Assembly (NCBI GenBank): GCA_964433555.1
Contig: CAYSRG010000017.1
Span: 1 to 50,870 of the forward strand
Source: Stramentimicrobium sp964433555
GTDB lineage: Bacteria > Atribacterota > Phoenicimicrobiia > Phoenicimicrobiales > Stramentimicrobiaceae
Length of the DNA: 50,870 nt
Direction: 5' to 3'
The stretch's first letter is position 1; the number at the start of each line of letters is the position of its first letter. Both the position numbers and the translations under genes were made by a program. This document shows positions 8,217-16,981 of the stretch, piece by piece. The notes beneath the pieces are model-generated. The model made no database searches and was not told the DNA's origin. It was given only the letters and a program-made list of their open reading frames with translations.

Positions 8217-9766
8217 TAGTCATACCTGTTATTTTTTTTAATATTTGTGGCTAACGCCATAATTTTTTCCTGAGTAGCTTCTTTGCGTTCTAATGTTCCA
8301 GCACACTGGCCTTCATGCATAATCATAATTCTGTCACTTATTCCCAGTACCTCCTCCAACTCTGAGGATATCATAATTATGCCTACGCCCTTTTCAGCAA
8401 GCTTGTTTATGAGATTATATATCTCATATTTTGTACCTACATCAATTCCTCTAGTCGGATCATCTAAAATAAGGATTTTCGGATTTGACATTAACCATTT
8501 GGCAATAACAACCTTCTGTTGATTGCCTCCACTTAAAGATTCCGTAATAGTAAAAAGAGAGGGTGCTTTGATGGTAAGGTAATCAGAATACTTTTTGCAT
8601 TCCTGCAATTCCTTATATTTATCAATATTTAATCTGGTGGTAAACTGCCTAAGGTTTGGTAAAGAAATATTTTTAAACATTTCCTGTATCAACACCAATC
8701 CCTTTTCTTTTCTATCTTCCGGAACCAGGCTTATTCCATATTTAATGGCATCTTCTGCCGAATTAATTCTCACAGGCTTTCCTTCCAGAAAAATATCACC
8801 AGTAACCTGATTTCCATACTCACCAAATAAAGCTGTTACAAGTTCAGTTCTTCCTGAACCCATTAATCCTGCTATTCCCAGTATTTCTCCTTTTTTCAAA
8901 TCGAATGAAACATTCTTAATTATGGATTTATTTTTCCATGACACTGATAAATTCTTTATTTCTAGAAGCTTTCCCCCGGGGTTAGATTTTTTGTCAGGAA
9001 ATCTTTTTTTCATCTCTCTCCCAACCATCATGGCAATGATTTTCTCTTCAGTAGTATCTTTGGTTTGTACTGTATCGACAACCTGGCCATCTCTAAGAAC
9101 TGTTATACTATCCGCAATCCGGAAAAACTCATCCAGCCTGTGTGAAATATAAATACATGTGACTCCGCTCTTTTTTAAATTTTTAAGGATCTCCATTAAA
9201 GAATTAGATTCGGCATCAGTAAGGGCAGAGGTAGGCTCATCAAGAATTAGTAATTTAACTTGACGTGATAAGGCCTTGGCAATTTCAACCATCTGTTGTT
9301 GTCCAACACTCAATGAGGATATTTTTGTAAACAGAGGAACGTTTAATTTGTAATTGGTAAGAATCTCTTTTGTATCTGAATAAAGCTTCTCCCAGTTTAA
9401 AATTCCTTTTTCTTCTGGCTCTCTTCCTAAAAAAATATTTTCGCCAGCTGTTAAATATGGTACCAGAACAAGTTCTTGATAGACAGTTGCAATTCCCTCA
9501 TTTATTGCTTCTTCAATAGAAGATGATGCAAGTTTTAATTCTTTTTCATCAAAATAAATATTTCCCTCATAAGTATTATAAGGATATACTCCTGCTAAAA
9601 TTTTAACTAAAGTTGATTTACCAGCACCGTTTTCTCCGCAGATACCATGAATATCTCCTTTCTTTACATTAAAGGAAACATCAAATAATGCTCGTACACC
9701 AGGAAAATCTTTTGTTATATTTTTGATTTTTAAAATAAATTGATCTTTCAAATCTAATACTCCCAT
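8216..9766 (-). CDS. xylG: Xylose-type ABC transporter ATPase (double NBD)
   Basis: Cytoplasmic ATPase of a monosaccharide importer, with two fused nucleotide-binding domains. Seen: Walker A GENGAGKST (about 45), signature LSVGQQQM (about 150) and Walker B LLILDEPTSA in the first half; GSGRTELV in place of a normal Walker A, signature LSGGNQQK and LILDDPTRGID in the second half, the pattern of RbsA/XylG proteins where the second site is degenerate. Start: the ATG at 9766 has no good ribosome site; an in-frame TTG at 9751 follows GGGAG and would give LKDQFILKIKNITKDF, matching where relatives begin. Separated from xylF by a strong stem-loop. Confidence 0.9.
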   Translation of the reverse strand: MGVLDLKDQFILKIKNITKDFPGVRALFDVSFNVKKGDIHGICGENGAGKSTLVKILAGVYPYNTYEGNIYFDEKELKLASSSIEEAINEGIATVYQELVLVPYLTAGENIFLGREPEEKGILNWEKLYSDTKEILTNYKLNVPLFTKISSLSVGQQQMVEIAKALSRQVKLLILDEPTSALTDAESNSLMEILKNLKKSGVTCIYISHRLDEFFRIADSITVLRDGQVVDTVQTKDTTEEKIIAMMVGREMKKRFPDKKSNPGGKLLEIKNLSVSWKNKSIIKNVSFDLKKGEILGIAGLMGSGRTELVTALFGEYGNQVTGDIFLEGKPVRINSAEDAIKYGISLVPEDRKEKGLVLIQEMFKNISLPNLRQFTTRLNIDKYKELQECKKYSDYLTIKAPSLFTITESLSGGNQQKVVIAKWLMSNPKILILDDPTRGIDVGTKYEIYNLINKLAEKGVGIIMISSELEEVLGISDRIMIMHEGQCAGTLERKEATQEKIMALATNIKKNNRYD

Positions 9767-9798
9767 TAGGGTTTTTCAATATATTAGTATTATAAAAG

Positions 9799-9846
9799 TA
9801 TCAGATGTACCACCGATAATATTAATAGCCGGTGGTACATCTGATA
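9799..9846 (-). promoter_or_regulatory. 17-bp stem-loop between xylF and xylG
   Basis: Perfect inverted repeat 9799-9815/9830-9846 with a 14-base loop, starting 14 bases after the xylF stop. On the transcript it is followed by only a weak U stretch (CUUUUAU), so it looks like a leaky terminator or a 3' stabiliser that leaves more xylF mRNA than xylGH mRNA, as is common for binding-protein genes. Confidence 0.8.
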
Positions 9847-9860
9847 AAGTATTTTAGCTA

Positions 9861-10916
9861 CTACATTCTTGGGGGTCTCTCGGCTTCAGGAACACCTTTA
9901 TAGACATCATCATAGGACTGATACCCACTCTTTATAATGACTTTATAAAGGTTATCTTTTGTAGCACCTACAACTTCCAGGAATCGACAAGGCACTGTAC
10001 CTTCTAAAGCTTCTCCGGTAAGTTCCGCTAAGGAAAACTCTTCTAAGCCTTCTGCAGCTTCACCTTTAGCCAGCTTTATTGCTATTTCAATTGATAGTGG
10101 AACAAGTTTTCTTATATCTTTATATACACTAACCGTAAGCTCTCCTTTAGCTATTGCATTACAACCTGCAGCGGTAGCATCCTGGGCAGAAATAGGAACC
10201 TCACCAGCCAGACCCTGAGCTCTTAAAGCCTCAATAGCTCCTAATGCAGTTGAATCATTGGAGGCAACAACTGCATCAATCTCATTATTAGTAGCAGTAA
10301 GCATATTTTCCATAATCTTTAATGCTTCAGCTGTATCCCAATTCGGTACCCATTGGTCTGCAACAATCTCAATCTGACCTTTATCAATATAGGATTGCAG
10401 AACTTCCATTTGACCTTTTCGGACTAGCACTGCATTGTTGTCTGTGGGACTTCCACCAAGAAGTGCAAATTTGCCACTATCTTTGACAGCTACTACCCCT
10501 CTTGCCTGGGCACGGCCGACTTCCACATTGTCAAAGGAAATATACACAGCATTGTTTGGTGATTTGATTAAACGGTCATAAGCGATACACTTTACACCTG
10601 CTTCTGCTGCTGCGTCAACTGCTGTTGCAGCAGCTGCACCATCTTCGGCAACAATCAGAATAACGTCTGCTCCCTGCAAAACCATGTTTTCTATTTGATC
10701 ATTCTGTATCTTTGGATCATGGTTAGCTTCTTGAACAATAACCTCGGCACCTGCGTCATTGGCTAATTTAGTCATCTCTTCGGCTTCTCTTACCCATCTT
10801 TCTAAGGTAAAATCAGAAAAAGATAGACCGATTAAAGGTTTGTCGGCAGCAAAAACTGAAAAACTCAAAACAATTAAAAATGTAATGGTCAGTAACCCAA
10901 TCTGAAATTTTTTCAT
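9861..10916 (-). CDS. xylF: D-xylose-binding periplasmic protein
   Basis: Substrate-binding protein of the XylFGH importer. Seen: signal peptide (about 1-23, ending SVFAADKP); XylF-specific motifs FSDFTLERWVREAEEM (about 34), QIENMVLQGADV (about 76), CIAYDRLIKSP (about 112), YISFDNVEVGRAQA (about 124) and VVASNDSTALGAIEAL; the Asp-Arg and Asn-Asp pairs that bind the pentose are in place. RBS AAGGAG lies 8 bases before the ATG. It is the first gene of the xylFGH set and follows the GH3 glycosidase by 145 bp, a gap that includes a C7T8 tract and could hold a second promoter. Confidence 0.92.
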   Translation of the reverse strand: MKKFQIGLLTITFLIVLSFSVFAADKPLIGLSFSDFTLERWVREAEEMTKLANDAGAEVIVQEANHDPKIQNDQIENMVLQGADVILIVAEDGAAAATAVDAAAEAGVKCIAYDRLIKSPNNAVYISFDNVEVGRAQARGVVAVKDSGKFALLGGSPTDNNAVLVRKGQMEVLQSYIDKGQIEIVADQWVPNWDTAEALKIMENMLTATNNEIDAVVASNDSTALGAIEALRAQGLAGEVPISAQDATAAGCNAIAKGELTVSVYKDIRKLVPLSIEIAIKLAKGEAAEGLEEFSLAELTGEALEGTVPCRFLEVVGATKDNLYKVIIKSGYQSYDDVYKGVPEAERPPRM

Positions 10917-11061
10917 AATTAGAATCTCCTTTTTTATAATAATAAAATTAAATATAGAAAAAGTTTATTTATCTTTTAATCCCCCCCTTTTTTTTATTTA
11001 GTTTTTTATTACTGGTAGGTATTTCAATTTGCTATTACGCATTTCAATATTGATTGTTTCT

Positions 11062-13395
11062 TTATTCTATAATTTCATACTCATCCACTAAACGGATGTC
11101 TTCGGAAGAACTTCCTATCATAACCTTTACTGTTGCCGGTTCTACAACATATTTGAATTCTTTATTATAAAAACCAAGTTGTTCTGAAAGTAAAATAAAG
11201 TACACTGTCTTTTTTTCACCTGGCTGTAAAGTAATCCTCTTAAAACCCTTCAGTTCTTTTAATGGTCTGGTTATAGTACTTTGTCTATTGTGAACATATA
11301 ACTGTATAACTTCATCTCCTGTACTGGAACCAATATTTTTTATATCAACACTTGTTTTAACCTGGCTATCCCGGGATATAGTCCTGGGGGTAATAACTAT
11401 ATTACTATACTCAAAATTGGTATAACTTAATCCATGGCCGAATGGAAAAAGGGGCTTGCTACTCATCTCAACATAATCCCCTTTCCAGTGAGAGCGGCCA
11501 CCAGATGGTTTATGATTATAATATACCGGTACCTGTCCTACAGAACGAGGAAAGGAAATAGGGAGCTTGCCTCCTGGATTATAATCACCAAAAATGACAT
11601 CAGCAATCGCCCTTGCTCCTTCTTCGCCTGGCAACCATGCTTCTATTATTGCTGGTATGCGCCTTGCTGCCCAATTAATAGATAAAGGTCTGCCATTTAT
11701 CAGGACTAAAACAATCGGGATACCAGTTTTATGAATTTCTTTTATCAATTCTTCCTGTACACCAGGTAAATTTAGACTTGCTCTATCTCTGGTTTCACCA
11801 CTGGTACAGTCATCAATAAGCCCCGATTTATCTCCCATAACCACTATTGCTACTTCTGCCTTGCGCACATATTCCAGCGCTTCAGAAAAGCCTGCTCTGG
11901 AATCATCTAACACTGCACACCCCTTAGTATAGAAAATCTTTGTATCTTGGCTTACTTTTTCCTTTATTCCTTCCAGGACAGTCAATATAGGTACAAAATT
12001 ATTATCCATCTCTACTTTACTGGGAATTGGGGTGTTAAATTTATCATCTTTTTTCATATCTAAAAGTGATTCTATATGACAGGGATAAGCATAATCACCA
12101 ATAATATTCCTGGCGTTATGAGCATTGGGTCCAATTACCGCAATAGAAGAAAAATCCTTTTTAAGAGGTAAAATATTATTCTCATTTTTTAATAAAACAA
12201 TAGATTCCCGAGCTATCCTATGGGCAAAATTCCTTTGTTTTGGTGTATCAAATACCTTAGAACTCTTATTTTCATCTACAGAGGGATTATCAAAGATACC
12301 TAATAAAAACTTCTTTTTAAGAATCCTTGCCACAGATTCGTTAATTAATTGCTCATTAATTTTGCCCTTCTGCAATAAATCCTTTAATGGTTTACCATAA
12401 CAATCAGTACTAGGTAATTCTATATCCACACCTGCTTCAATTGCTAACCTTGCTGCATTTTCCTTATTAGAGACAATTAAATGTGTCTCCTTAAGCATAT
12501 TTATAGCAAAATAATCAGATACGACTAAACCATCAAAGCCCCATTGTTGTCTTAAGATATCTCTTAATAATTCTGTTGAACTATGACAGGGAATGCCATC
12601 CAATTCATGATAAGCTGGCATAATTGCAGCAACTTTTGCTTCTTTGACTGCAACTTCAAAGGGCAACAAGAATACCTCCTGCATTTCTCTCTGAGGGATA
12701 TGTGCCGGTGCCCAGTTCATTCCACCTTCTGACAGGCCATAACCTACAAAATGTTTAGCAGTAGCCATTATTCCTTCCTTCCAATCGTTACCCTGAATTC
12801 CCGCTATATAATGTAATCCCATTATAGAAACAAGATAAGGGTCTTCTCCAAAGGTTTCTTCTACTCTTCCCCATCGGGCATCTCTGGTAATATCCAGTAC
12901 AGGAGCTAACGCCTGGTGAGCACCAACTGATTTCATCTGCTCTCTAATGATAACAGCCATTTCCTTAACCAATTCTGGTTGCCAGGTACTTGCCGCACCT
13001 ATAGCCTGAGGAAAACAAGTTGCTCCCTTAGCCATATATCCACAGCAGGATTCTTCGTGAATTATAGCTGGAACTCCCAGTCGGGTATCCTTCAGTAAAA
13101 ATTTTTGAATCTTATTGGCTATCCTGGCAGACTCCACCGGGCTAAAATTACTTGCTCCACCAAGTCGGGTTATCTGTCCGATCCCATGCTTCATCAATTT
13201 TTTGGCTTTTTCCTGAGAAAAACTATTACCTTCCAATAACTCATATATCCAGATACTGCCTAATTGAGCAATCTTTTCCTCCAGTGTCATTTGGGATAAA
13301 AGGTGCTGAACTTTCTTATCAATAGACTGCCTGGCAAAAAGATGATTTTTCTCTTGATAGTTGGCATTGGTTTGTCTATTAACTTTGTTCTTCAT
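11062..13395 (-). CDS. GH3 beta-xylosidase/beta-glucosidase, cytoplasmic
   Basis: Removes terminal beta-linked xylose or glucose from short glycosides. Seen: no signal peptide, so it acts inside the cell; GH3 TIM barrel with GRVEETFGEDP (about 176), KHFVGYG (about 214) and the nucleophile D294 in GFDGLVVSDYF; the second alpha/beta domain with GEEGARAIADVIFGDYNPGGKLP; a C-terminal fibronectin-III-like domain (about 690-770; IKNIGSSTGDEVIQLYV). The N-terminal HEESCCGY and ITRLGG segments resemble clostridial xylosidase/glucosidases. Flanked by MalFG-type permeases upstream and xylFGH downstream, which favours xylosides as substrate, but specificity cannot be read from sequence alone. Confidence 0.88.
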   Translation of the reverse strand: MKNKVNRQTNANYQEKNHLFARQSIDKKVQHLLSQMTLEEKIAQLGSIWIYELLEGNSFSQEKAKKLMKHGIGQITRLGGASNFSPVESARIANKIQKFLLKDTRLGVPAIIHEESCCGYMAKGATCFPQAIGAASTWQPELVKEMAVIIREQMKSVGAHQALAPVLDITRDARWGRVEETFGEDPYLVSIMGLHYIAGIQGNDWKEGIMATAKHFVGYGLSEGGMNWAPAHIPQREMQEVFLLPFEVAVKEAKVAAIMPAYHELDGIPCHSSTELLRDILRQQWGFDGLVVSDYFAINMLKETHLIVSNKENAARLAIEAGVDIELPSTDCYGKPLKDLLQKGKINEQLINESVARILKKKFLLGIFDNPSVDENKSSKVFDTPKQRNFAHRIARESIVLLKNENNILPLKKDFSSIAVIGPNAHNARNIIGDYAYPCHIESLLDMKKDDKFNTPIPSKVEMDNNFVPILTVLEGIKEKVSQDTKIFYTKGCAVLDDSRAGFSEALEYVRKAEVAIVVMGDKSGLIDDCTSGETRDRASLNLPGVQEELIKEIHKTGIPIVLVLINGRPLSINWAARRIPAIIEAWLPGEEGARAIADVIFGDYNPGGKLPISFPRSVGQVPVYYNHKPSGGRSHWKGDYVEMSSKPLFPFGHGLSYTNFEYSNIVITPRTISRDSQVKTSVDIKNIGSSTGDEVIQLYVHNRQSTITRPLKELKGFKRITLQPGEKKTVYFILLSEQLGFYNKEFKYVVEPATVKVMIGSSSEDIRLVDEYEIIE

Positions 13396-13505
13396 TTTTA
13401 TAAATCCTTCATTTTTATATTTTTATTCTATTTAATTAACCAAAACCAAGGTATTCTTTCCTTAATTTTCTCCTGATTACTTTTGTAAGCTACCTGTTTT
13501 ATTAA

Positions 13506-14363
13506 TTAACCTTTCAATGCTCCAGTGGTAAGGCCAGAAACTAATTGACGCTCAGCAAAGATATAGAAGATCAGTGCAGGAATTGCGGATAATAACAAGA
13601 ATGCTGCTACCAATGATAAGTCCATCCCATACTGACCCTGGAATTGCATGGTACCAAGGGGAAGTGTCCATAACCTTTCTTTATCAATCAATACCAGGGG
13701 GACTAATAAATCATTCCAACTGTTAACCATAGTCAATGCGGCAACAGCTGCCAGGGAAGGGCGAGCCAGTGGAAGTAATACACACCAGAAAAATCCTAAT
13801 GTGGTACATCCATCTATGCTGGCAGCATCCTGTAAATCAGAAGGAATAGCCAGAAAGAAATTTCGAAGAATTACTATGGAAACCGAGAGATGAAATGCTA
13901 TCTGTACCAGAATTACCCCAATAAGGTTATTGGTTAAACCCATCTGACGTATCACCAGGTATATAGGTAAAATAGCTACAGTAATCGGGAACATTAAACC
14001 CAGGGTAAAAAAATTAAAAAATATATTCTGCCCGTGAAACTTTAACCGCGAAAAGGCAAAAGCAGCAAAACTGGCAATACTTAAAACTCCTATAGTAGTC
14101 ATAATCATAACCAGTGTACTGTTGCGCAACATATACCAAAAAATAGGCATGCTGAGGACCTTTTTAATATTATCCCACTTAGGAGGAATAGGTGGAATGT
14201 ATGGTATGGTCATAAATTCTCCGCGACTTTTTAATGCTCCAAAAATAATCATAACAATTGGGAATAAAATAAAGAGAGCAGCAAGAATTAGAATAATATA
14301 TTTAAGAATTACCGAATAGTTCTTTTTCAACTTTTTTCTTTTTTTTGAATTGTTTAACAACAT
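13506..14363 (-). CDS. MalG-type sugar ABC transporter permease
   Basis: Second membrane subunit of a carbohydrate (CUT1) importer. Seen: 285 residues, six hydrophobic helices, an EAA-type coupling loop LQDAASIDGCTTLGFF (about 191) and the usual C-terminal ending RQLVSGLTTGALKG. It lies 16 bp after the partner permease and 110 bp before the GH3 gene, all on the same strand. No ATPase is encoded in this group, so it must share a general ATPase (MsiK/MalK type) encoded elsewhere. Confidence 0.9.
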   Translation of the reverse strand: MLLNNSKKRKKLKKNYSVILKYIILILAALFILFPIVMIIFGALKSRGEFMTIPYIPPIPPKWDNIKKVLSMPIFWYMLRNSTLVMIMTTIGVLSIASFAAFAFSRLKFHGQNIFFNFFTLGLMFPITVAILPIYLVIRQMGLTNNLIGVILVQIAFHLSVSIVILRNFFLAIPSDLQDAASIDGCTTLGFFWCVLLPLARPSLAAVAALTMVNSWNDLLVPLVLIDKERLWTLPLGTMQFQGQYGMDLSLVAAFLLLSAIPALIFYIFAERQLVSGLTTGALKG

Positions 14364-14379
14364 ATATAAAAATCCTTAT

Positions 14380-15318
14380 CTAAGCCATAACTTCTGCTTT
14401 CCTGGTAAGGCGCAAATAAATTATAGAAAAGGTCAGTGAAATTAGTAGCATAAATATCGCCACTGCCGAACCATAACCAAACTCAAAACGAACAAAACTG
14501 TAGCGATACATATAAGTCGACATAACCTCGCTCGCATTAACCGGTCCGCCTTTAGTCATAATCCACACTAATGCATATACCTGTAAAGAACCGATAATTG
14601 AAAGATAAACTGATGTTTTTATAGTACCGGATAACATAGGTAAAGTTATATAAGTTATCATCTGACGACTATTAACACCATCTATTCGAGCAGCTTCTTC
14701 AATGTCTCTTGGTATATTTTGTAAACCAGTAATATATAAAAGCATATGAAATCCAATATATTTCCAGGTCAATACAACAAATATGGCCGGTAGAACTAAC
14801 CTGGTATCAGCCAACCAGGCTTGTGGTTTTAAAAATGGGATAATATTAATAATGGCATTAAGGAATCCTCTTCTGGGATTGGGATTGTAGAGAATTAACC
14901 ACATAATTGCGGTAATGACTTCAGATAAAACATAGGGCATAAAAAAAATTGCCCGAAAAAAGGAGCGACCTGGTATATCGCGTCCCACGATAAGGGCTAA
15001 TCCCATAGCTAAAGGAAGTTGAATAAGCAATGAAAAGATTACAATTAAAATTCCATTTTTAACTGCTTTTAAGAATATTGTATCGGTAATTAAACGTTGA
15101 TAATTCTCCAATCCAATATAGTCAACTGCTGCACTAAGACCTTTCCAGTTGAATAAACTATAGTAAGCTGATCGGGCTATGGGATAAACTAAAAATAAAG
15201 ACAAAAATAGGAAGGCAGGCAATAAAAAAAGCAAAATAGTCATCTTATATTTAAATTGCCTGGAAGAATTAAACCTTTGTGATACTATCTGATTATTATT
15301 AAAAATATTTTTCATCAT
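14380..15318 (-). CDS. MalF-type sugar ABC transporter permease
   Basis: First membrane subunit of the CUT1 importer. Seen: 312 residues, six hydrophobic helices, and the EAA coupling motif IEEAARIDGVNSRQM (about 207). The start may be either of two adjacent ATGs (residues 1 and 2). It follows the binding-protein gene after a stem-loop and precedes the second permease by 16 bp, so the three form one transporter, probably for a xylo- or gluco-oligosaccharide given the GH3 enzyme downstream. Confidence 0.9.
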   Translation of the reverse strand: MMKNIFNNNQIVSQRFNSSRQFKYKMTILLFLLPAFLFLSLFLVYPIARSAYYSLFNWKGLSAAVDYIGLENYQRLITDTIFLKAVKNGILIVIFSLLIQLPLAMGLALIVGRDIPGRSFFRAIFFMPYVLSEVITAIMWLILYNPNPRRGFLNAIINIIPFLKPQAWLADTRLVLPAIFVVLTWKYIGFHMLLYITGLQNIPRDIEEAARIDGVNSRQMITYITLPMLSGTIKTSVYLSIIGSLQVYALVWIMTKGGPVNASEVMSTYMYRYSFVRFEFGYGSAVAIFMLLISLTFSIIYLRLTRKAEVMA

Positions 15319-15343
15319 AAAAAGCTATTAAGCAATGTTAAAG

Positions 15344-15372
15344 GGTATGGGAATCATGCTGATTCCCATACC
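15344..15372 (-). promoter_or_regulatory. 13-bp stem-loop after the binding-protein gene
   Basis: Perfect arms GGTATGGGAATCA and TGATTCCCATACC with a 3-base loop, 22 bases past the stop of the binding-protein gene and 26 bases before the permease start. The transcript continues CCUUUAACA, too poor in U for a full terminator. Same placement as the stem-loop after xylF, so probably an mRNA stabiliser or partial terminator. Confidence 0.75.
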
Positions 15373-15394
15373 TATCTTTAGAATCAAAGCTTGT

Positions 15395-16666
15395 TTACTT
15401 TATCTCTCGAGCGGCAGAATCTTCAACCATTTGAGCCGCTTCTCTTGGAGTTAAAGTACCTGCAAATAAACCCTGAACTGCATCGTTTACAACTGAGCCA
15501 GTTGCCGGTGGGAGATATTGATCATAGTAAAGTTGGAAATAACCTGCATCTGCTGCACCCTGTTGAACGAGTTTGAGCATTGGATCAGTCAACCCGGCCT
15601 CTGCTCCTTTCACTACTGGAACTGATAAGCCTATCTCTGCTTGTCTAATTTGTGATTCTACACTGCTGATAAATTTGAGGAAATCAATAGTTTCTTCAGG
15701 AGCATTCTTACCCACAACAAATCCATTTCCTCCACCTAATGCATCATTGGGATGTCCAACACCACCTTCCACCATGGGAAATTTAAACCATCCTGTTTTA
15801 TCCCCGAGTCCCTGACCATCAATACTATTCTCCCTAAACGATCCAGGAGCCCATTGTCCCATCAAATCCATTGCAGCTTCACTATTACCCATGAGAGTAG
15901 CCTCATCAGCCCAGGTAGCTCCAAGAAAACCAAGCTGGAATGGTTCAATAGCAACTAATTCCAGGAGTTTTTCTCCTGCTTCTATAAAAGCTGGGTCAGT
16001 AAAAGAACCTTCCCTGGAAGCAGCTTTGACAAAGGTTTCTTCCCCTCCAATACGTGCAGCAAGATACTCCCAGTAAAAAGCGCCTGGCCATTTATCTCCT
16101 TCACCAAGGGCAATAGGGGTAATACCAGCATCTTTCAGTTTCTGAATAGCTTCAAAAAGTGCACTCCATGTCGTAGGTGGTTCCGCTATGCCAGCTTGAG
16201 CGAATAAATCTTTGTTATACCAGAAACCTACCATTCCCATATCGCGTGGCACTCCATAATTTCTTCCTTTATAAGCATAAACACCAAGGGCTCCCTCTGA
16301 GAATGTTTCACGCCATCCCTCTTTATCCAGATAGCTGGTAATGTCTTTGAGTAATCCCGCTTCAGCCTGTTCATTCATTGTGCCACCACCCCAGCTCTGG
16401 AAGAGATCAGGAACCTCTCCAGACTGCATAACAGTAGTTAATTTTGCTTTAAAATTCTCATTTTCCATTACTGTAATCTCAATATTAACATTGGGATGCC
16501 TAGCCATATACTGATTTGCTAACTCTTGCCATAAATCTCTGTGTTCTGTTTCAGTCTGAATATGCCACCAAGAAATGGTAACCTGATCGGCTGCTGCCAA
16601 TGCCGGAAATACACTACTTGAAAACAATATTCCAACCAAACATATAACTAAAAGAATTTTTTTCAT
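15395..16666 (-). CDS. CUT1 sugar-binding protein
   Basis: Extracytoplasmic solute-binding protein of the MalE-like family 1. Seen: signal peptide (about 1-25, ending FPALAAADQ) without a lipobox Cys, so cleaved and soluble in the periplasm or held otherwise; ITVMENENFKAKLTTVMQSGEVPDLFQSWGGG (split motif, about 63-94), which includes the family signature region; Trp-rich ligand loops such as MGVFWYNKD-like VGFWYNKDLF (about 146). AGGAGG lies 9 bases before the ATG. It is the first gene of the minus-strand sugar locus and has a 315-bp upstream region that should carry the main promoter. Confidence 0.9.
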   Translation of the reverse strand: MKKILLVICLVGILFSSSVFPALAAADQVTISWWHIQTETEHRDLWQELANQYMARHPNVNIEITVMENENFKAKLTTVMQSGEVPDLFQSWGGGTMNEQAEAGLLKDITSYLDKEGWRETFSEGALGVYAYKGRNYGVPRDMGMVGFWYNKDLFAQAGIAEPPTTWSALFEAIQKLKDAGITPIALGEGDKWPGAFYWEYLAARIGGEETFVKAASREGSFTDPAFIEAGEKLLELVAIEPFQLGFLGATWADEATLMGNSEAAMDLMGQWAPGSFRENSIDGQGLGDKTGWFKFPMVEGGVGHPNDALGGGNGFVVGKNAPEETIDFLKFISSVESQIRQAEIGLSVPVVKGAEAGLTDPMLKLVQQGAADAGYFQLYYDQYLPPATGSVVNDAVQGLFAGTLTPREAAQMVEDSAAREIK

Positions 16667-16981
16667 GAAAATAGCCTCCTTTTAAATAATATTTCAAAAG
16701 TTTCCTTACACATTGGACAGTAAGATAATTAATATTGATAATATGTTAAAATATATTTGTTTTATTGATTTTTTGAAAATACACCTCCTTTTTTCTATGT
16801 ATTAGGTTGTTAAATACCATAATACTTGGGCTTTTGTAGTGCAGTTCTTTGGTAGTTTGTTGTGATGAATACTTTTTATAAAACTTAAATTAAGTGTTAT
16901 ATTAATATTTACTTAAATAATATATGATATTTCAAATACAGTCAAGCATATTTATGTTCTATTTTTTATTTCTCTTTCTAT
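16667..16981. other. Upstream region of the sugar locus, no gene
   Basis: This 315-bp A+T-rich stretch should contain the promoter for the binding-protein gene. It holds a perfect palindrome at 16883-16895, a lone ACTTAA half copy at 16911, and a second AGGAGG-like motif (16785-16790 on the minus strand) with no believable gene after it. Confidence 0.5.
16883..16895. promoter_or_regulatory. Candidate operator palindrome ACTTAA-A-TTAAGT
   Basis: A perfect 13-base palindrome about 220 bases upstream of the sugar-binding protein start, with a repeated half-site at 16911. A palindrome of A/T bases could arise by chance in this sequence, but its place upstream of a ROK-regulated locus makes it a fair operator candidate. 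Confidence 0.3.

Noticed and set aside
10981..10995. C7T8 homopolymer between xylF and the GH3 gene
   Set aside because: It might be a slippage or phase-variation tract, but it lies outside any coding region and not at a recognisable promoter element, so no claim is made.
16780..16800. Second AGGAGG motif upstream of the sugar-binding protein gene
   Set aside because: The only starts after it are too close or lead to a 12-codon reading; probably chance or part of the leader.
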